From: Conchocele bisecta
Lineage: Eukaryota; Mollusca; Bivalvia; Lucinida; Thyasiridae
Assembly: GCA_029237695.1 (NCBI GenBank)
Contig: CM055279.1
Span: forward strand, 23,811,919-23,875,918
Reading direction: 5' to 3'
Length of the DNA stretch: 64,000 bases
Numbering within the stretch: position 1 is the first letter of the stretch; each line of letters opens with the position of its first letter. Shown in pieces: positions 52,690 through 63,399 of this stretch. The position numbers and the translations under genes were made by a program. The notes below the pieces were generated by a model that ran no database searches, was not told where the DNA came from, and worked only from the letters and a program-made list of their open reading frames with translations.

Positions 52690-54045
52690 TGCTGTTTTTC
52701 CTTCGAACTATTGTACTAGTAGCGGAATAGATATGTCAGATAAATAGAGAAAAGTAGGTTCATCAATAGTCAATAACATGATTTTATTATGGACAATTTG
52801 CAAGACTAAGTCCAATTAAGTAACATATATATTATATTTACCTCCTAATATGCAAAGACCCTATTGCTACGCGCCTGTATCTTCGACACGTGAAAGAGTC
52901 GTGAAAAAACGGACACATTCTTGTTTACATTTTTATCGCCAAACACGTGCAAGAAAGATATTTTGGTATGGTTGGAAAAACGTGTCATTACATTTGAATA
53001 GTTTATGAAACAATGTGTTTTCTTTGTTAATTACATTGATAGTGTTATCAGTACCGTAACCAAGAACGCATCGTCTGTCATTTTTCCGATTTGTATGCTA
53101 TGAATTAAACAAATCGCCGGGGCGGTGGCGGGAAGAATGCTCCCTGACCCCCTTTTCTGGACTTGGTATCACATCGTCTGATGTATAGTTCTGGTTACGG
53201 CCATGGTTATACTACATAGGCTACTGGACATATCTGACTAACAAATATTTCCACAATGGACCATAATTATGCTATCGGCTACTAATGAGTCGGTACGTTT
53301 GGCAATATGTGGTACACGGCAAACTAGGCATTTGGAAGTATAAAAAATGTCCAGATATATTGCACCAGTTTCCACCAGAATAGATAAAATCAAGTTCTGG
53401 TAATAAGCTAATATGGGATTTCAGTTGGTAAGGTAATGTTACGTTTTCTTCATTACAATAGTAATTAAAGGATTCGCAGTTATACTGAATTAGTAGTTAT
53501 CATTCCAAATCCCATCTACTAATGTAAACACTATTAGGAGACGACAGTTCCGTATCACGTGCATCAAATATTTGAAAACCTACTAAAATATATGTTTGGA
53601 GCTATTTTGGCGGCCAGTTTAAAATTGTAGCCATTGTTAAAACATGTAACTCGTATGGATAGTACAAGTATTCAATTAGAGAATATGCTAAATGTTGTGA
53701 GAGAAAATAATACTTATATTATTATTATTCAGGCAAATTAATGCATCTAACATTATTGGCAGCCATTTTTAAAACTTTCAGTCACATGACGAATCTGAAA
53801 TGTCCATATAGCTAAAATCCTTTAATATGATGTGATCTACAACTGTACCAAATTTCATGCTTGTATCACAAAATGCACAATTCAGCTTAAAATCACGCAT
53901 ATCAATTCCGCTAATACAACATAATGCTATCAGTCACGTGTATTTGTTCAACGCGCCGCCACTCGTTACCTGACAAGTATATAGAGAATACTGGGCTAGT
54001 GTAGTTATATTTCGAGTTTATCAGGCCAGGCTATTGGAGCTATAG
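52690..54045. other. Intronic DNA, no gene seen
   Basis: AT-rich sequence without supported gene. A truncated H1 end (AGAATACTGGGCTAGTGTAG) lies at about 53985-54040. Confidence 0.4.
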
Positions 54046-54050
54046 GAATA

Positions 54051-54351
54051 CATAGAGAATAGTAGGTTAGTGTCGTGAATGGGAAAACATATCTGGCAAG
54101 ACTTAGGAAACGGGATGGGCGAGGCTCTGCCGAGCACATCCCGTTTCCTTGCCGCGCCAGATATTGTTTCCATTCACGTCACTAACATACTATTCTATTT
54201 ATCCCATCAACACCTACAAATAGCTTTAAAATAACCCCAGCCATCGTACATATTCATACGCAGTGATTAGGTCGTATTAACAGGATATCAAAAATGTTTC
54301 ACTGCACCGCGTTTCACGGCACATCCGCACTGTGTTGACAGGATAAATACC
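54051..54351. mobile_element. Repeat B, copy 7
   Basis: Complete B element (AGAATAGTAGGTTAGTGTCG ... CACTGTGTTGACAGGATAAA) inserted in or beside the H composite that borders exon 1. Confidence 0.85.
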
Positions 54352-54674
54352 GTTTGCCAGCCGTGTCTGACAAGTTGATATCAAACCACACCAGCACAGT
54401 ATTCTATTTGTCAGGTAACGGTTTATGCTACAAAATTCGTTGAAAAGAACGCATGAGTGCGTAGCTGTTATGTGTTTGCGTTGCGGCATTTACACTGACG
54501 TCATTGGCTAGCATAATGTGACGCCATTTGACCAAGGAAACGTGAGCTAAAGCATTTTTGGAGCCGGCGTGACCCGAATGTGGCTATAAAATCAATAGAA
54601 GCTAGGACACATCTGTTAAATATACATGTACCAGTCAGTATGTATTAGGCCAATATCAAAGCAAGTTACCTGAT
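54352..54674. mobile_element. Repeat H composite, copy abutting exon 1
   Basis: H1 right half (about 54360-54412: TTGATATCAAACCACACC, CAGTATTCTATTTG) then H2 from TCAGGTAACGGTTTATGC to AGTTACCTGAT at 54664-54674. The H2 right end overlaps the exon 1 splice donor: on the minus strand ATCAG|GTAACT is half exon, half intron. Confidence 0.65.
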
Positions 54675-55316
54675 GAAAACCCTCTGTTGTTCGGAGACAG
54701 CATACAGGGCGTCTGTCGAGGCCTTTTTAATATCGGCTAACATTGTCTTTTCAAGTGTCTTCGCCCAGTCGCATATCTTCTTTTTGAGTTTTTTAACGTC
54801 TGCCTCACACGATTTAGCGGCGTCTTTAATATGTGTCCCGCTTTGTTCACTCGCTTTTTTTAGTATGTCTAGGCGGGTTCCCATCAAGCGTAGCGCGTCT
54901 TCCAAGTCAGACAGTTGTTGTTTATAGCTAGATGCCTTGGCCATTTCTGACGCCCTAGTTAGTTTGCATCCCCGGTGTCTGGTGGATTTACAGCCATCAC
55001 AAAACATGACGCCATGAACCTTGCAATACCATTCGTTCTCTTTACTTGTATGGTTTTCGCAGCATGTAATTTTGGACGCAACAACAGACGGATATATTAT
55101 CGACGTCAGCTCCCCCACGGACATTATTCTGTGACCTTTGGATGGCTTCGAACCCTGGTGAGCGGTAGTGCAAGTCGCACACAAATATTTATCGCACTCA
55201 CAACAGAAGTCGGTGGCTTCTTTATCCAATGTATTCTGTTTACACGGCTCACAGTTGTACATATCTATGACAAAATCCGACATTTTATAAATCGAGCTAC
55301 TGCAGAAACTTGCCAT
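54670..55316 (-). CDS. TRIM-like gene, exon 1: two B-boxes and coiled coil
   Basis: Start at 55316 (MASFCSSSIYK) or 55283 (MSDFVIDMYN); the second matches better the usual short leader before the first B-box. B-box 1 spans residues ~22-62 (C22, C25, C38, C41, C46, C49, H53, H62), B-box 2 ~86-117 (C86, H89, C98, H101, C106, C109, H114, C117). A coiled coil follows (~125-205; KQQLSDLEDALRLMG, KLKKKICDWAKTLEK). No RING finger precedes the B-boxes. The exon ends CATCAG|GTAACT at 54670 in phase 2 and joins the exon at 25459, which continues the helix and adds a propeller. Such RING-less B-box/NHL proteins are abundant in bivalves; roles in immunity or RNA control are proposed for the family, not shown here. 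Confidence 0.87.
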
Positions 55317-55537
55317 TATACCTTATTTAAATCAGAGATTGGTATAAACTGTTTTGTAATTGTTAAATCTTAATTATTATTAAATATTTACTTTTTCCGA
55401 AACGCCCACTCAGTAGATCTACGTGTTATAGATATAGTACGATAACGAAACTTTACTGGAACAATTCATTTCCAAAGAACAGGTAAACTAGGCTAGTTAT
55501 CGTATTCACACACAACTATATCAACAGATTGTTCAAC
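55317..55537. other. Upstream region of the TRIM-like gene
   Basis: AT-rich; contains TTATTTAAATCAGAG just upstream of the start and no clear TATA box. It could hold the 5' UTR and promoter. Confidence 0.35.
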
Positions 55538-55990
55538 TACTGTCTGTTTCACGAAACCTGACCATATTTTACGGCTATATAAACAATGCAAAAATAATAT
55601 TTTTTCGATAATATTAAATTAAAGCAAAATTTACGCATAAGCTTTCTTTTTATTTCCTGATATTGATTTTATTGTGAAAAAACAATTTCACCATATTAAA
55701 TCCCCATAGACATCTTCACAGAGTGAAGATGTCTATGGGGATTTAACATTGGGGACATTTTTAGAATTTCAGAAATACTGGACTGATTTTCAAAATGTAA
55801 CTTTTGTTTTCTTAGTTAGATCATTTCCAAGCTATCTAGCCAGTTTTCGGAGTCAAATTCCAAAATGTTTCGTTTATTAACTCCTCCCACAGCTCTTCCA
55901 CATTAGTCCCATAGCGAAATCCATTTTTCGTAATAAAATCTATATTTGACAAAATTTCCCGAAATAAAAAGAAGGCTGACTCTTAAAATG
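55538..55990. mobile_element. MITE A, copy 4 (right end lost)
   Basis: Starts TA-CTGTCTGTTTCACGAAAC and carries the GATGTCTATGGGGATTTAAC hairpin at about 55690-55750, but the right terminal ~70 bp are missing after GAAGGCTGACTCTTAAAAT. Confidence 0.8.
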
Positions 55991-57440
55991 CATGAATTTC
56001 CCATGGAGTTCCTGAAGCATGTCGTTGTGATACAGATACGATTCGGATGCATGTGCTAAATATTTTATATTGTAGCAAATACGGGACTACAAAAGTGATA
56101 AATTGATTCAGAATATGCCTGACCGTTTAAATATGCATGTATGTCGGACAACATTTGGTCACACACATGTACATGCTACATCGTCATGCCATGTCAGTTT
56201 TACATTTTAACACACCAACTTTACCTATTGTGGTTCAATATGGAATCTCCTGTGACCTTTGCCCTCTCCACTTTATCGGAAATCAAGAAATGTATGTGCA
56301 CCCCGCTAAGTCGTTGTTGTGGTAAATATGCGACGCTTCCTAGTATTGTCCGTGTCTTCACGGCGACAATATCTGACAAACTGTGAAAGAAACGGACCAA
56401 TGTACGGCCTCTTCTGATAACGGGACCCAGAACTCCAGATAAGGTGCAGATTTGCGTATTTTACGCACTTATGTTAGCAAAATACGCATTTATTATCAAA
56501 AGTGGTAGTACACAATACTCACAGCAAAGTCAAAATACGCATTGATTTTCACAATCAGTAGTGAAAATACTGCAATAATGTTGAAATGTACTTAGTTAAG
56601 TGAATGTTAAAAACAAAAGTTTTATCATTTGTTTCCTATAAGGAAGAAAGTCAATAACACATTTGACTACGCATTGAATTTGAAATATGGGGGTATAACA
56701 CTCTTTAGATACAAAACTTATCTGAATCGTGCGTTTGACACATACAGCATTTAGTATGACAGGAAACCAAATAAAAGTTTGTGCAATACATACTAGACAG
56801 ATATTACAACGGCAAGCTATACATATTATGCACAACCTATTGTTAGTGTACACGCTGCCCATAGTTAAAGCCATATTTACTCACATAGTAGGTGAGTAGA
56901 CACCCGGGACAATACATTCAGGTAATTGCTTACATGTCAGTGGATTGGATAGCTAATAAGAAAGTACAGTAGTGGGTATATATGGTACGTGTTATGCGGT
57001 TTGCAAGGTAAAAGTGATACACTGTGCGATTTACTGTGTATGAGGCTATCTATAATGAAAATGGTGGTTCATGATGCTAAAAGCACGGGCACAAACCTGT
57101 CCAGAAAACTGACATATTTTACAGTTTGGTGTAATATAATGGATATAATTCCGTTCTAATGGCTTTTCTGCATGTGATTAGCTACATTATATCACATGTT
57201 CTACTTCACATTTTGAGTTCTTTGTCTAAATGCAGAACAGGTGAAACTGGCTGATAGCTGGAACATACAAAGATGGCAGACTTGGCCGCTCCATGTGCTA
57301 TATAGGTTACAGTAACGAGACAGTGTTCACATATATGTTATACATATATTAGTGTATGTTATACATATATTATATCACATTTACCGTAGCAATTATCTTT
57401 GAATCAAACGATGATCATGATATAGCGGGTATTTAACCCA
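55991..57440. other. Intergenic, no gene seen
   Basis: No supported coding region; overlapping short frames in several phases have no domains. A reiterated AAAATACGCATT-like sequence lies near 56450-56570, and ATATGTTATACATATATTA is duplicated near 57330-57375. Confidence 0.4.
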
Positions 57441-57825
57441 ATGGAGAATAGCGTAGACCTGTAGCCGATTTCATCAAAATTGCAAAGTATACTTTTCTAG
57501 CAAAGTATAGTTTGAGGGAGAAATCGTCAATTTAAGGATAAATTTATTATTTTTTATGATACTGAATTTATTTCATTATCACAGCCATTTTGGCTGTGAT
57601 AATGTAATACATTCAGTATAATAATTCTATATATAGCGGGTATTTAACCCAATGGAGAATAGCGTAGACCTGTAGCCTATTTCACCAAGATTGCAAGTAT
57701 ACTTATTTCGCTACGTACACTTTGAGGGAGTTCAATTTAAGGATAAGTTTATTATTTTTATTATACTGAATTTATTACATTATCACAGCCAGTAATGAAT
57801 TCAGTATAATAATTATTCATACTTT
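57441..57825. repeat. Repeat K, two tandem copies
   Basis: Two palindromic units, each with CCTGTAGCCTATTTCACCAA-like flank, GAATTTATTACATTATCACAGCC and its complement; the first is at about 57455-57625, the second at 57630-57815. A third copy is at 44875-45180. Confidence 0.75.
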
Positions 57826-58350
57826 TAAACGTACATGCCCACTCAATAGGCACAAAATGTTTCTTATAGGAATTAAATAAGTGTATAATTGTGGCACTAT
57901 TCCACCAGTTCTACCAGATCAACTCTCACACGACCCTATGTATTGAATGGCAGTATTATACATATTATATCCCGACGTAAATTTCCACACTGATATCAGG
58001 GGCGAAAGCCGTGTTTCCTTAAAATGTTAACGGACATTACTATTTATTATCCGTATTTATTTTTTGATGTGCAATGATCATACTTTATTATCTGTCGAAA
58101 ATATTATATTTTTCAGGTGACGCATTTTATTAGCATAACTAATTAAAGCATATCATGCCTCATTTGCATATGAAAATAGCCTCATACCACCGCGAGTCAC
58201 TATCAGTAAAATAAGTATTACTAAATGATTATATCTGTATAGCGGGCACTTGTAATTCTTAGAACTGGTGGAATAGTGAAACAATTATACACTTATTTAA
58301 TTTATATAAAGAACATGGTGTGCCTACTGAGTGGGCATGTACCTTTAATC
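57826..58350. repeat. Repeat J, inverted pair
   Basis: A short inverted fragment (57850-57920, GAATTAAATAAGTGTATAAT) and a longer copy (57985-58345) containing the uninterrupted ACAATTATACACTTATTTAA at about 58282. Both show the empty state of the Maverick target. Confidence 0.75.
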
Positions 58351-58700
58351 ATCAAATATATGCAGTCGTTAGTTCTATATGAAAAAATGCATTTCGGGAA
58401 AATAAATGATTACGCCCTCTATAATTTTGATGAAATCTGCTACAGATAAGACTACGCGGATGCGCAGACTGATATGTTGCGACGTTGTTGACATTGTAAG
58501 ATTACGTCCGTCATCCGGGAATATAGACCATAATTGTCGTTTAGCTTGACAATGTCGTTCCTTATTCCTTACACGCATACTGCACGCTTTGCGGACTAGG
58601 CGACGGTTACAGAATAGTAGGGTAATTTCGGAGGATTCCGTGACCATTATGTTCCTATCTTTTTTATATATTTTTATTAGTCAACTTGAACCATTTTAGG
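58351..58700. other. Intergenic, no gene seen
   Basis: A K-related fragment (GAAAAAATGCATTTCGGGAA, compare 44945-44965) lies at 58379-58440. The 90-residue minus-strand frame has no recognised domain. Confidence 0.4.
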
Positions 58701-58709
58701 AAAATACAT

Positions 58710-59610
58710 CTTCTATGCAGTTTTCAAAAATTATGGGAAAATGTTTAGAGCACAAAATTCAAAATGGCCGCCAACGTAATTTTGAAATATATAAAATGCA
58801 TTATCTCTGTAATGAGATACGAAACACAAATACGGTGTCGTTTCCCAATAATTATAACATGCCAAAGCTACTGCTATGGTTAATTTTTAGTTTGGACTTT
58901 TAATTCCGAGATGGTCAACGTCCACCATCTTAAAATACATAATACTTCATATTGTATGTGGGCAATATTGTAAGCTAAAGGTACACATTGTGTGACATTT
59001 TGGCTAATTTCAGCAGATCATACCTACTGGAAGATCTGTATGTTAGGTTGGATGTTATTGGAGTTTGAAAATCCAAGATGGCCACCATGTTCCATCTTGA
59101 AATAACAAAATACAACATTTCCAAGATGGCATATCGGCTAAAAGTACAAAGTCACGAGTATTTCACACATTTTAGCAGTCTACATCTGCTGTAAAAGCAG
59201 TTTGATAATTTGGAGATCAGCAATGCTTTGAAATCCAAGATGGTTGTTTTGTAAAATCTTTAAAAGTATTAAATATGTTATATATGTATTATATACGTTA
59301 CAATTATAAAACAAATTTGTTTTCTTAAAACTAGTGTATAACCTTGCAAACTTGTTATTGCTCGGCTGTATATTATACTTAGTTTTAAATCCAAGATTGC
59401 CTCTCTATGCTATCTTGAAACAGCACATAAATAGGTCTCGTTATATGGAGAATCAAATTGTGTTGCTGTTCTTAATGATATAAGATGAGAGAAACCACAC
59501 GAATTCATGTTCTTATTGTTTAATTTTAGGGTAAATACATTGTGATGCTGGCCTTCCATGGATAACAAAATCTAAGATGGCCACTATTAGAGCCCAGAAT
59601 TTTTTTAATA
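58710..59610. repeat. ~160-bp degenerate tandem repeat with CCAAGATGGC motifs
   Basis: Motifs AAATCCAAGATGGCCACCAT or close variants occur near 58765, 58910, 59071, 59120, 59232, 59388 and 59570, i.e. spaced about 155-180 bp, within similar surrounding sequence (TAAAAGTACAAAGT, ATCTGCTGTA blocks). No coding region. Confidence 0.6.
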
Positions 59611-59717
59611 GTCCTATATTTATCTACATATCATATCTGCACAGGTCCACATATTGCCACAATATTTTCAACACAGTTTACGGAAATGTAATATAATCAT
59701 TTACCTGTATAAATTAC

Positions 59718-59755
59718 CTGTAAGTGGTCAGTGGTCAGTGGTCAGTGGTCAGTCT
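59718..59755. repeat. GTGGTCA heptanucleotide repeat
   Basis: Four to five direct GTGGTCA units (AGTGGTCAGTGGTCAGTGGT). Confidence 0.85.
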
Positions 59756-59914
59756 GAACATTTGCACATGATAGCACATGCACAGGTGAATGGTTCTCCC
59801 AGTCACTATTGTTCAACTAGAGAAGGCTATTGTTCACTCTACAGGTAAGGTGTACAGAGCACACGAGAAAACGGGTCTTCATGCATTAATGTCCAGTTTG
59901 TAGAGTGCGCGAAA

Positions 59915-60425
59915 CAAAAAAGGGAGATAACGCAAAAATTATGCAAGAGTTGTCATTCTTGTGCGCGACACACCTACGGGTCGTGGTCTATGCATGTGTG
60001 AAGTTTCATGAAAATATTCCAAAGGGTGGTCGAGTTATGCTCCGGACAGGAAATCATTGCACGAAAAGAAAAAAGGGAGATAACTCAAAAATTAGCTATG
60101 CAAGAGTTGTCATTCTCATGCAAGACAAACCTTCGGGTCGTGGTCTATGCATGTGTGAAGTTTCATGAAAATATTCCAAAGGGTGGTCGAGTTATGCTCA
60201 ATCAGTGCGCGAAACAAAAAAGGGAGATAACTAAAAAATTAGCTATGCAAGAGTTGTCATTCTTGTGCGCGACACACCTTCGGGTCGTGGTCTATGTATG
60301 TGTGAAGTTTCATGAAAGTATTCCAAAGTGTGGTCGAGTTATGCTCCGAACAAGAAGTGTCTGCGGCGGACGCGGACGCGTACGCGGACGCGTACGCGGA
60401 CGCGTACGCGGACGCGGCACGGTGT
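59915..60425. repeat. Repeat L, copy 2, ending in GTACGCGGAC repeats
   Basis: Three units like those at 10930-12060 (AAGGGAGATAACT, GCAAGAGTTGTCATTCT, GGTCGTGGTCTATGCATGTG). They are followed at 60360-60418 by a GC-rich 6/12-bp tandem (ACGCGGACGCGTACGCGG). The first array ends similarly in GGCGGAGGCGGAAGCGG, so the pair of modules moves together. Open frames here reflect the repeats. Confidence 0.85.
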
Positions 60426-62235
60426 CAAACCCATAGTATCCCCCGACGAAGTCCGGGGGATACAATTAATGGAGTGTTAACGCTCACAATGATTTTAATT
60501 TACTGGGCCTTGGGACAATGCAGTGCGATATACAATATATTGCTATAGATAGCCGTGTAATGTCTTGTATATATGTGGATATAGTAATTAAGGCAGAATA
60601 ATAACAACGCATTGGTTTTAGTTAATAATATATCTGCACTAACTGCTAGCTAAAATACAACTAACTCATAGGGGTCGCACGGGGCCTGTCATGATGCTGG
60701 CTTGCTGACTCAGCAATCATGTAATACTAAACCACGCCTCCAAGGGGCGGTTACATACAGTGCATCTCTCTCCTATTTAGATTGATAGACGCATGTGGGA
60801 AACTGATACATGTATACATCATGACAAATGTAATTAAAACAATAAACATGAAACACGTGTGTGGGTGATTGGTAACGCTGGGTTTGGCGGAAGTTCCGAC
60901 AGCTCTGTTTATGTAGTAAACAGTCATTTGACAGTGACGTCCTGTGTTCACATTCAGTTCATTAATACATGTTGTCATCCCATGTGAAATCCAGTGTACC
61001 GACTTGGTGTTTTGAGAACACGCTTGTGTCCTTGGTTTAGTGCATTTTGTGGTATGCACGTGGAATTACTATTCTGTTCCTTTACAAAATACGATCTTAC
61101 ATGACATACATTTCTCCGTAACAATTGGCCAGTACTTGATTTCATGAGAACCATTGTTCCCTTTTGTTTCACTATAGTGAGAGGTGTTTCCTCCCACGAT
61201 GGTGAAAGCTTTGTTTGATTACGTCTTACAGAGTGGCCTGCGGTTCACTTACCAGGCGAATTGCAATTCCTGGAGCGCAGGATTGCAATTCGCGTTCCCA
61301 TTAGTTGCAATCGGACTGCAATCATGTGACTGCGGTCCAAAGAGTTGGTTGCGGAATTGCAATACTTATATCGCAGTTAGTGCTGCGCTCCGCTTTTAAT
61401 TGCAGTTTACTTTAAACTGCGAAAGAATGACCGCTTTACGCTGCGCTCTGCGGTCAAACCAGCGGACCGCTCTGCTTGACCAATGCGGCAATAAAATCGA
61501 AATAGTTTACAAACGTATCCATGTTCCAATCCAAAATGTTATCCCATCTATTTCATTTAAAGTGGCTAGAAAGTCAGCGGTATTGGTGATCTGTTTTGTT
61601 GGTGTGCAAATATAAAGCGGCGGGTTATTGCGAGACAAACAGTGAAACATTGACCTTGAAAATTTCTTGGACAAAACAAAATGTCGTCACTGCTGTTCCG
61701 AATATCAAGAACACATTAATAGACACCACCATACTCACAATATATTTATTTTCATATAAAATCAAATTATAATGTGTGTTCTACGGTATAATATTGCAAA
61801 ACTAAGCATCAATTTTGTGTTTTGTTTACTTTTTCGTCGGTATTAAATTACGTTTTCCTATTCTGTTAACATTATTTCGACGCGATCCTATAGTCGACAT
61901 GACAATTTCTGAGATCAACACAACTTTTCATAATGTCTTTCAATTTCAAGCTGCAAGGAGACTGTGAATTGCATATTAACCATAATAACATGGTGAACAT
62001 ATTGATAATAATTTTAAAAGAAAAGCATATTTTAATTTTCGAAACCTGATCATAGAAAAAATATTAAAAATTTATTTTGGAATTAGATTTATATTACTGC
62101 AAACGTTCTGTTCTGTTCTGGCTGTTGATTTCTATTGGCCCGAAGCAAGCTAACAAGGCACAGATCATACACACTTCATCCCCATGGTCAGTTGCGTACT
62201 GTGACATTCTTCTCCGCCAAATTGAAATTCGTCCT
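60426..62235. other. Intergenic, no gene seen
   Basis: No supported gene. A short hairpin (ATCCCCCGACG..CGGGGGAT) lies at 60438-60460. Around 61255-61405, ATTGCAATTC-like words repeat six times. Otherwise AT-rich. Confidence 0.4.
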
Positions 62236-62239
62236 CGAA

Positions 62240-62610
62240 TTCTATGTTTAATTTTTGTCTCCGAATTCCATGTTTGGGTACAATTTGGGAGTATTTATCA
62301 GTCGCGGTCCTTTGTTGGGCAACAAAATACTCAATTATCGTCCGTACCCAGAGTTCCGGTGCTCCATAGGTTTTTCCTGCAGAGTACCGAATCGGATCTC
62401 ATTCGCGCTTTAGCTGTTAATTGTGACATATTTTTCTGTACTTATTACACAGAAATGAATAAGTATAATACTGACATTTCTTTCAATTGAAAAATACAGA
62501 AAATATGTCGCAATTAACAGTTGAAGTGCAAATCAGATGTGATTTGGTACTTTGCAGGGGAAACCTACGGAGAGCACCATTATAAACTCTCGGTACGGAC
62601 GATGCGGGAG
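62240..62610. repeat. Foldback with ~100-bp imperfect arms
   Basis: About 62335-62435 (CCGTACCCAGAGTTCCGGTG ... GCTGTTAATTGTGACATATT) is the inverse of 62498-62603. The ~60-bp centre has ATTTCTTTCAATTGAAAA. Probably a small non-autonomous element. Confidence 0.7.
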
Positions 62611-62677
62611 TATTCTGCAGAGTTACTTCCCGCAACCACGTTGGGCGCTAAATGTCACAGGGTGAGAAAGATGTGCA

Positions 62678-62757
62678 CCAGCCCGGAATCGAACCGGGGA
62701 TCTCTGGTTTACCACACCATCGCTCTACCTGCTGAGCAAACCGGGCACAACTACACA
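62678..62757 (-). tRNA. tRNA-like sequence (Thr-GGT-like), probably pseudogene or SINE head
   Basis: On the minus strand: D-arm GCTCAGCAGGTAGAGC, anticodon arm TGGT-GTGGTAA-ACCA (loop with GGT at anticodon positions), T-arm CCCGG-TTCGATT-CCGGG. These three arms fold well, but the acceptor strands (GCCCGGT / CTGGTGC) do not pair over most positions and no 3' CCA is encoded. A decayed tRNA or a tRNA-derived SINE fits better than a working gene. Confidence 0.45.
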
Positions 62758-62869
62758 CTTATTCACCATAGTGATCACTTCATTCAACCAAAAATTCACA
62801 AGCTAGAAGTTATGCCAAATTATTACAGTCAACGTCACAGATTATGCTCTTGGCGACATTAGCGGACAC

Positions 62870-63380
62870 AAATTTGTCCATCAATTTGATCAAATAAACA
62901 ACGGAATCTGACAGATAACACTACGACGGCGCATGGAAACATCATTATTCTGGTACTTGGAATAAAAATGGTGGATATTAAGATCAATATGTGAGGCGTT
63001 GACGGAACCTTTAACATGTTTTATCACGATAGCAGCTACAGGGATTGTTGGACGCATTTATTTAGAGAAACAAGAGATTACAATGGATTGGATAATATAC
63101 TAAGTGACATTTTGTTCTAACGTACACCAACATAGAGGATTAAATTTGCGACAATGTTGGATTCTGGATTTTGTGGATAGGTGACAGAAATCGGAGCTGG
63201 ATAAGAACCGACAGACGTGATTCTGAATATGCGTGCTTGGTCTGTGGTTTTTCTTCCAGATCATGTCATGCATGTTTTAATTTCACGTCCTGTCAAAGCA
63301 GCACTATTGAATATAATGAATAACTTTAATATTCTACACCAGAATTAAAGTTCATTCATCGTCTGATGTGTAACTGATGA
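62870..63380. other. Intergenic, no gene seen
   Basis: No supported gene; a small palindrome around TTTAATATTCTACACCAGAAT lies near 63330. Confidence 0.4.
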
Positions 63381-63399
63381 ATTAAGGTAAGTTACTTGT

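Larger units (their letters stand above)
25460..54669 (-). other. 29.2-kb intron of the TRIM-like gene
   Basis: The intron starts GTAACTTGC at 54669 and ends TCACTTGCAG at 25460. It holds the whole Maverick, the 3-kb element at 49247-52232 and many MITEs. The donor side is the right end of an H2 repeat (GTTACCTGAT on the plus strand), and 12 bp inside the acceptor is the left end of an H1 repeat (ATAGAGAATACCAGGCT). The two borders thus look like the two ends of one composite H element. Confidence 0.7.
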
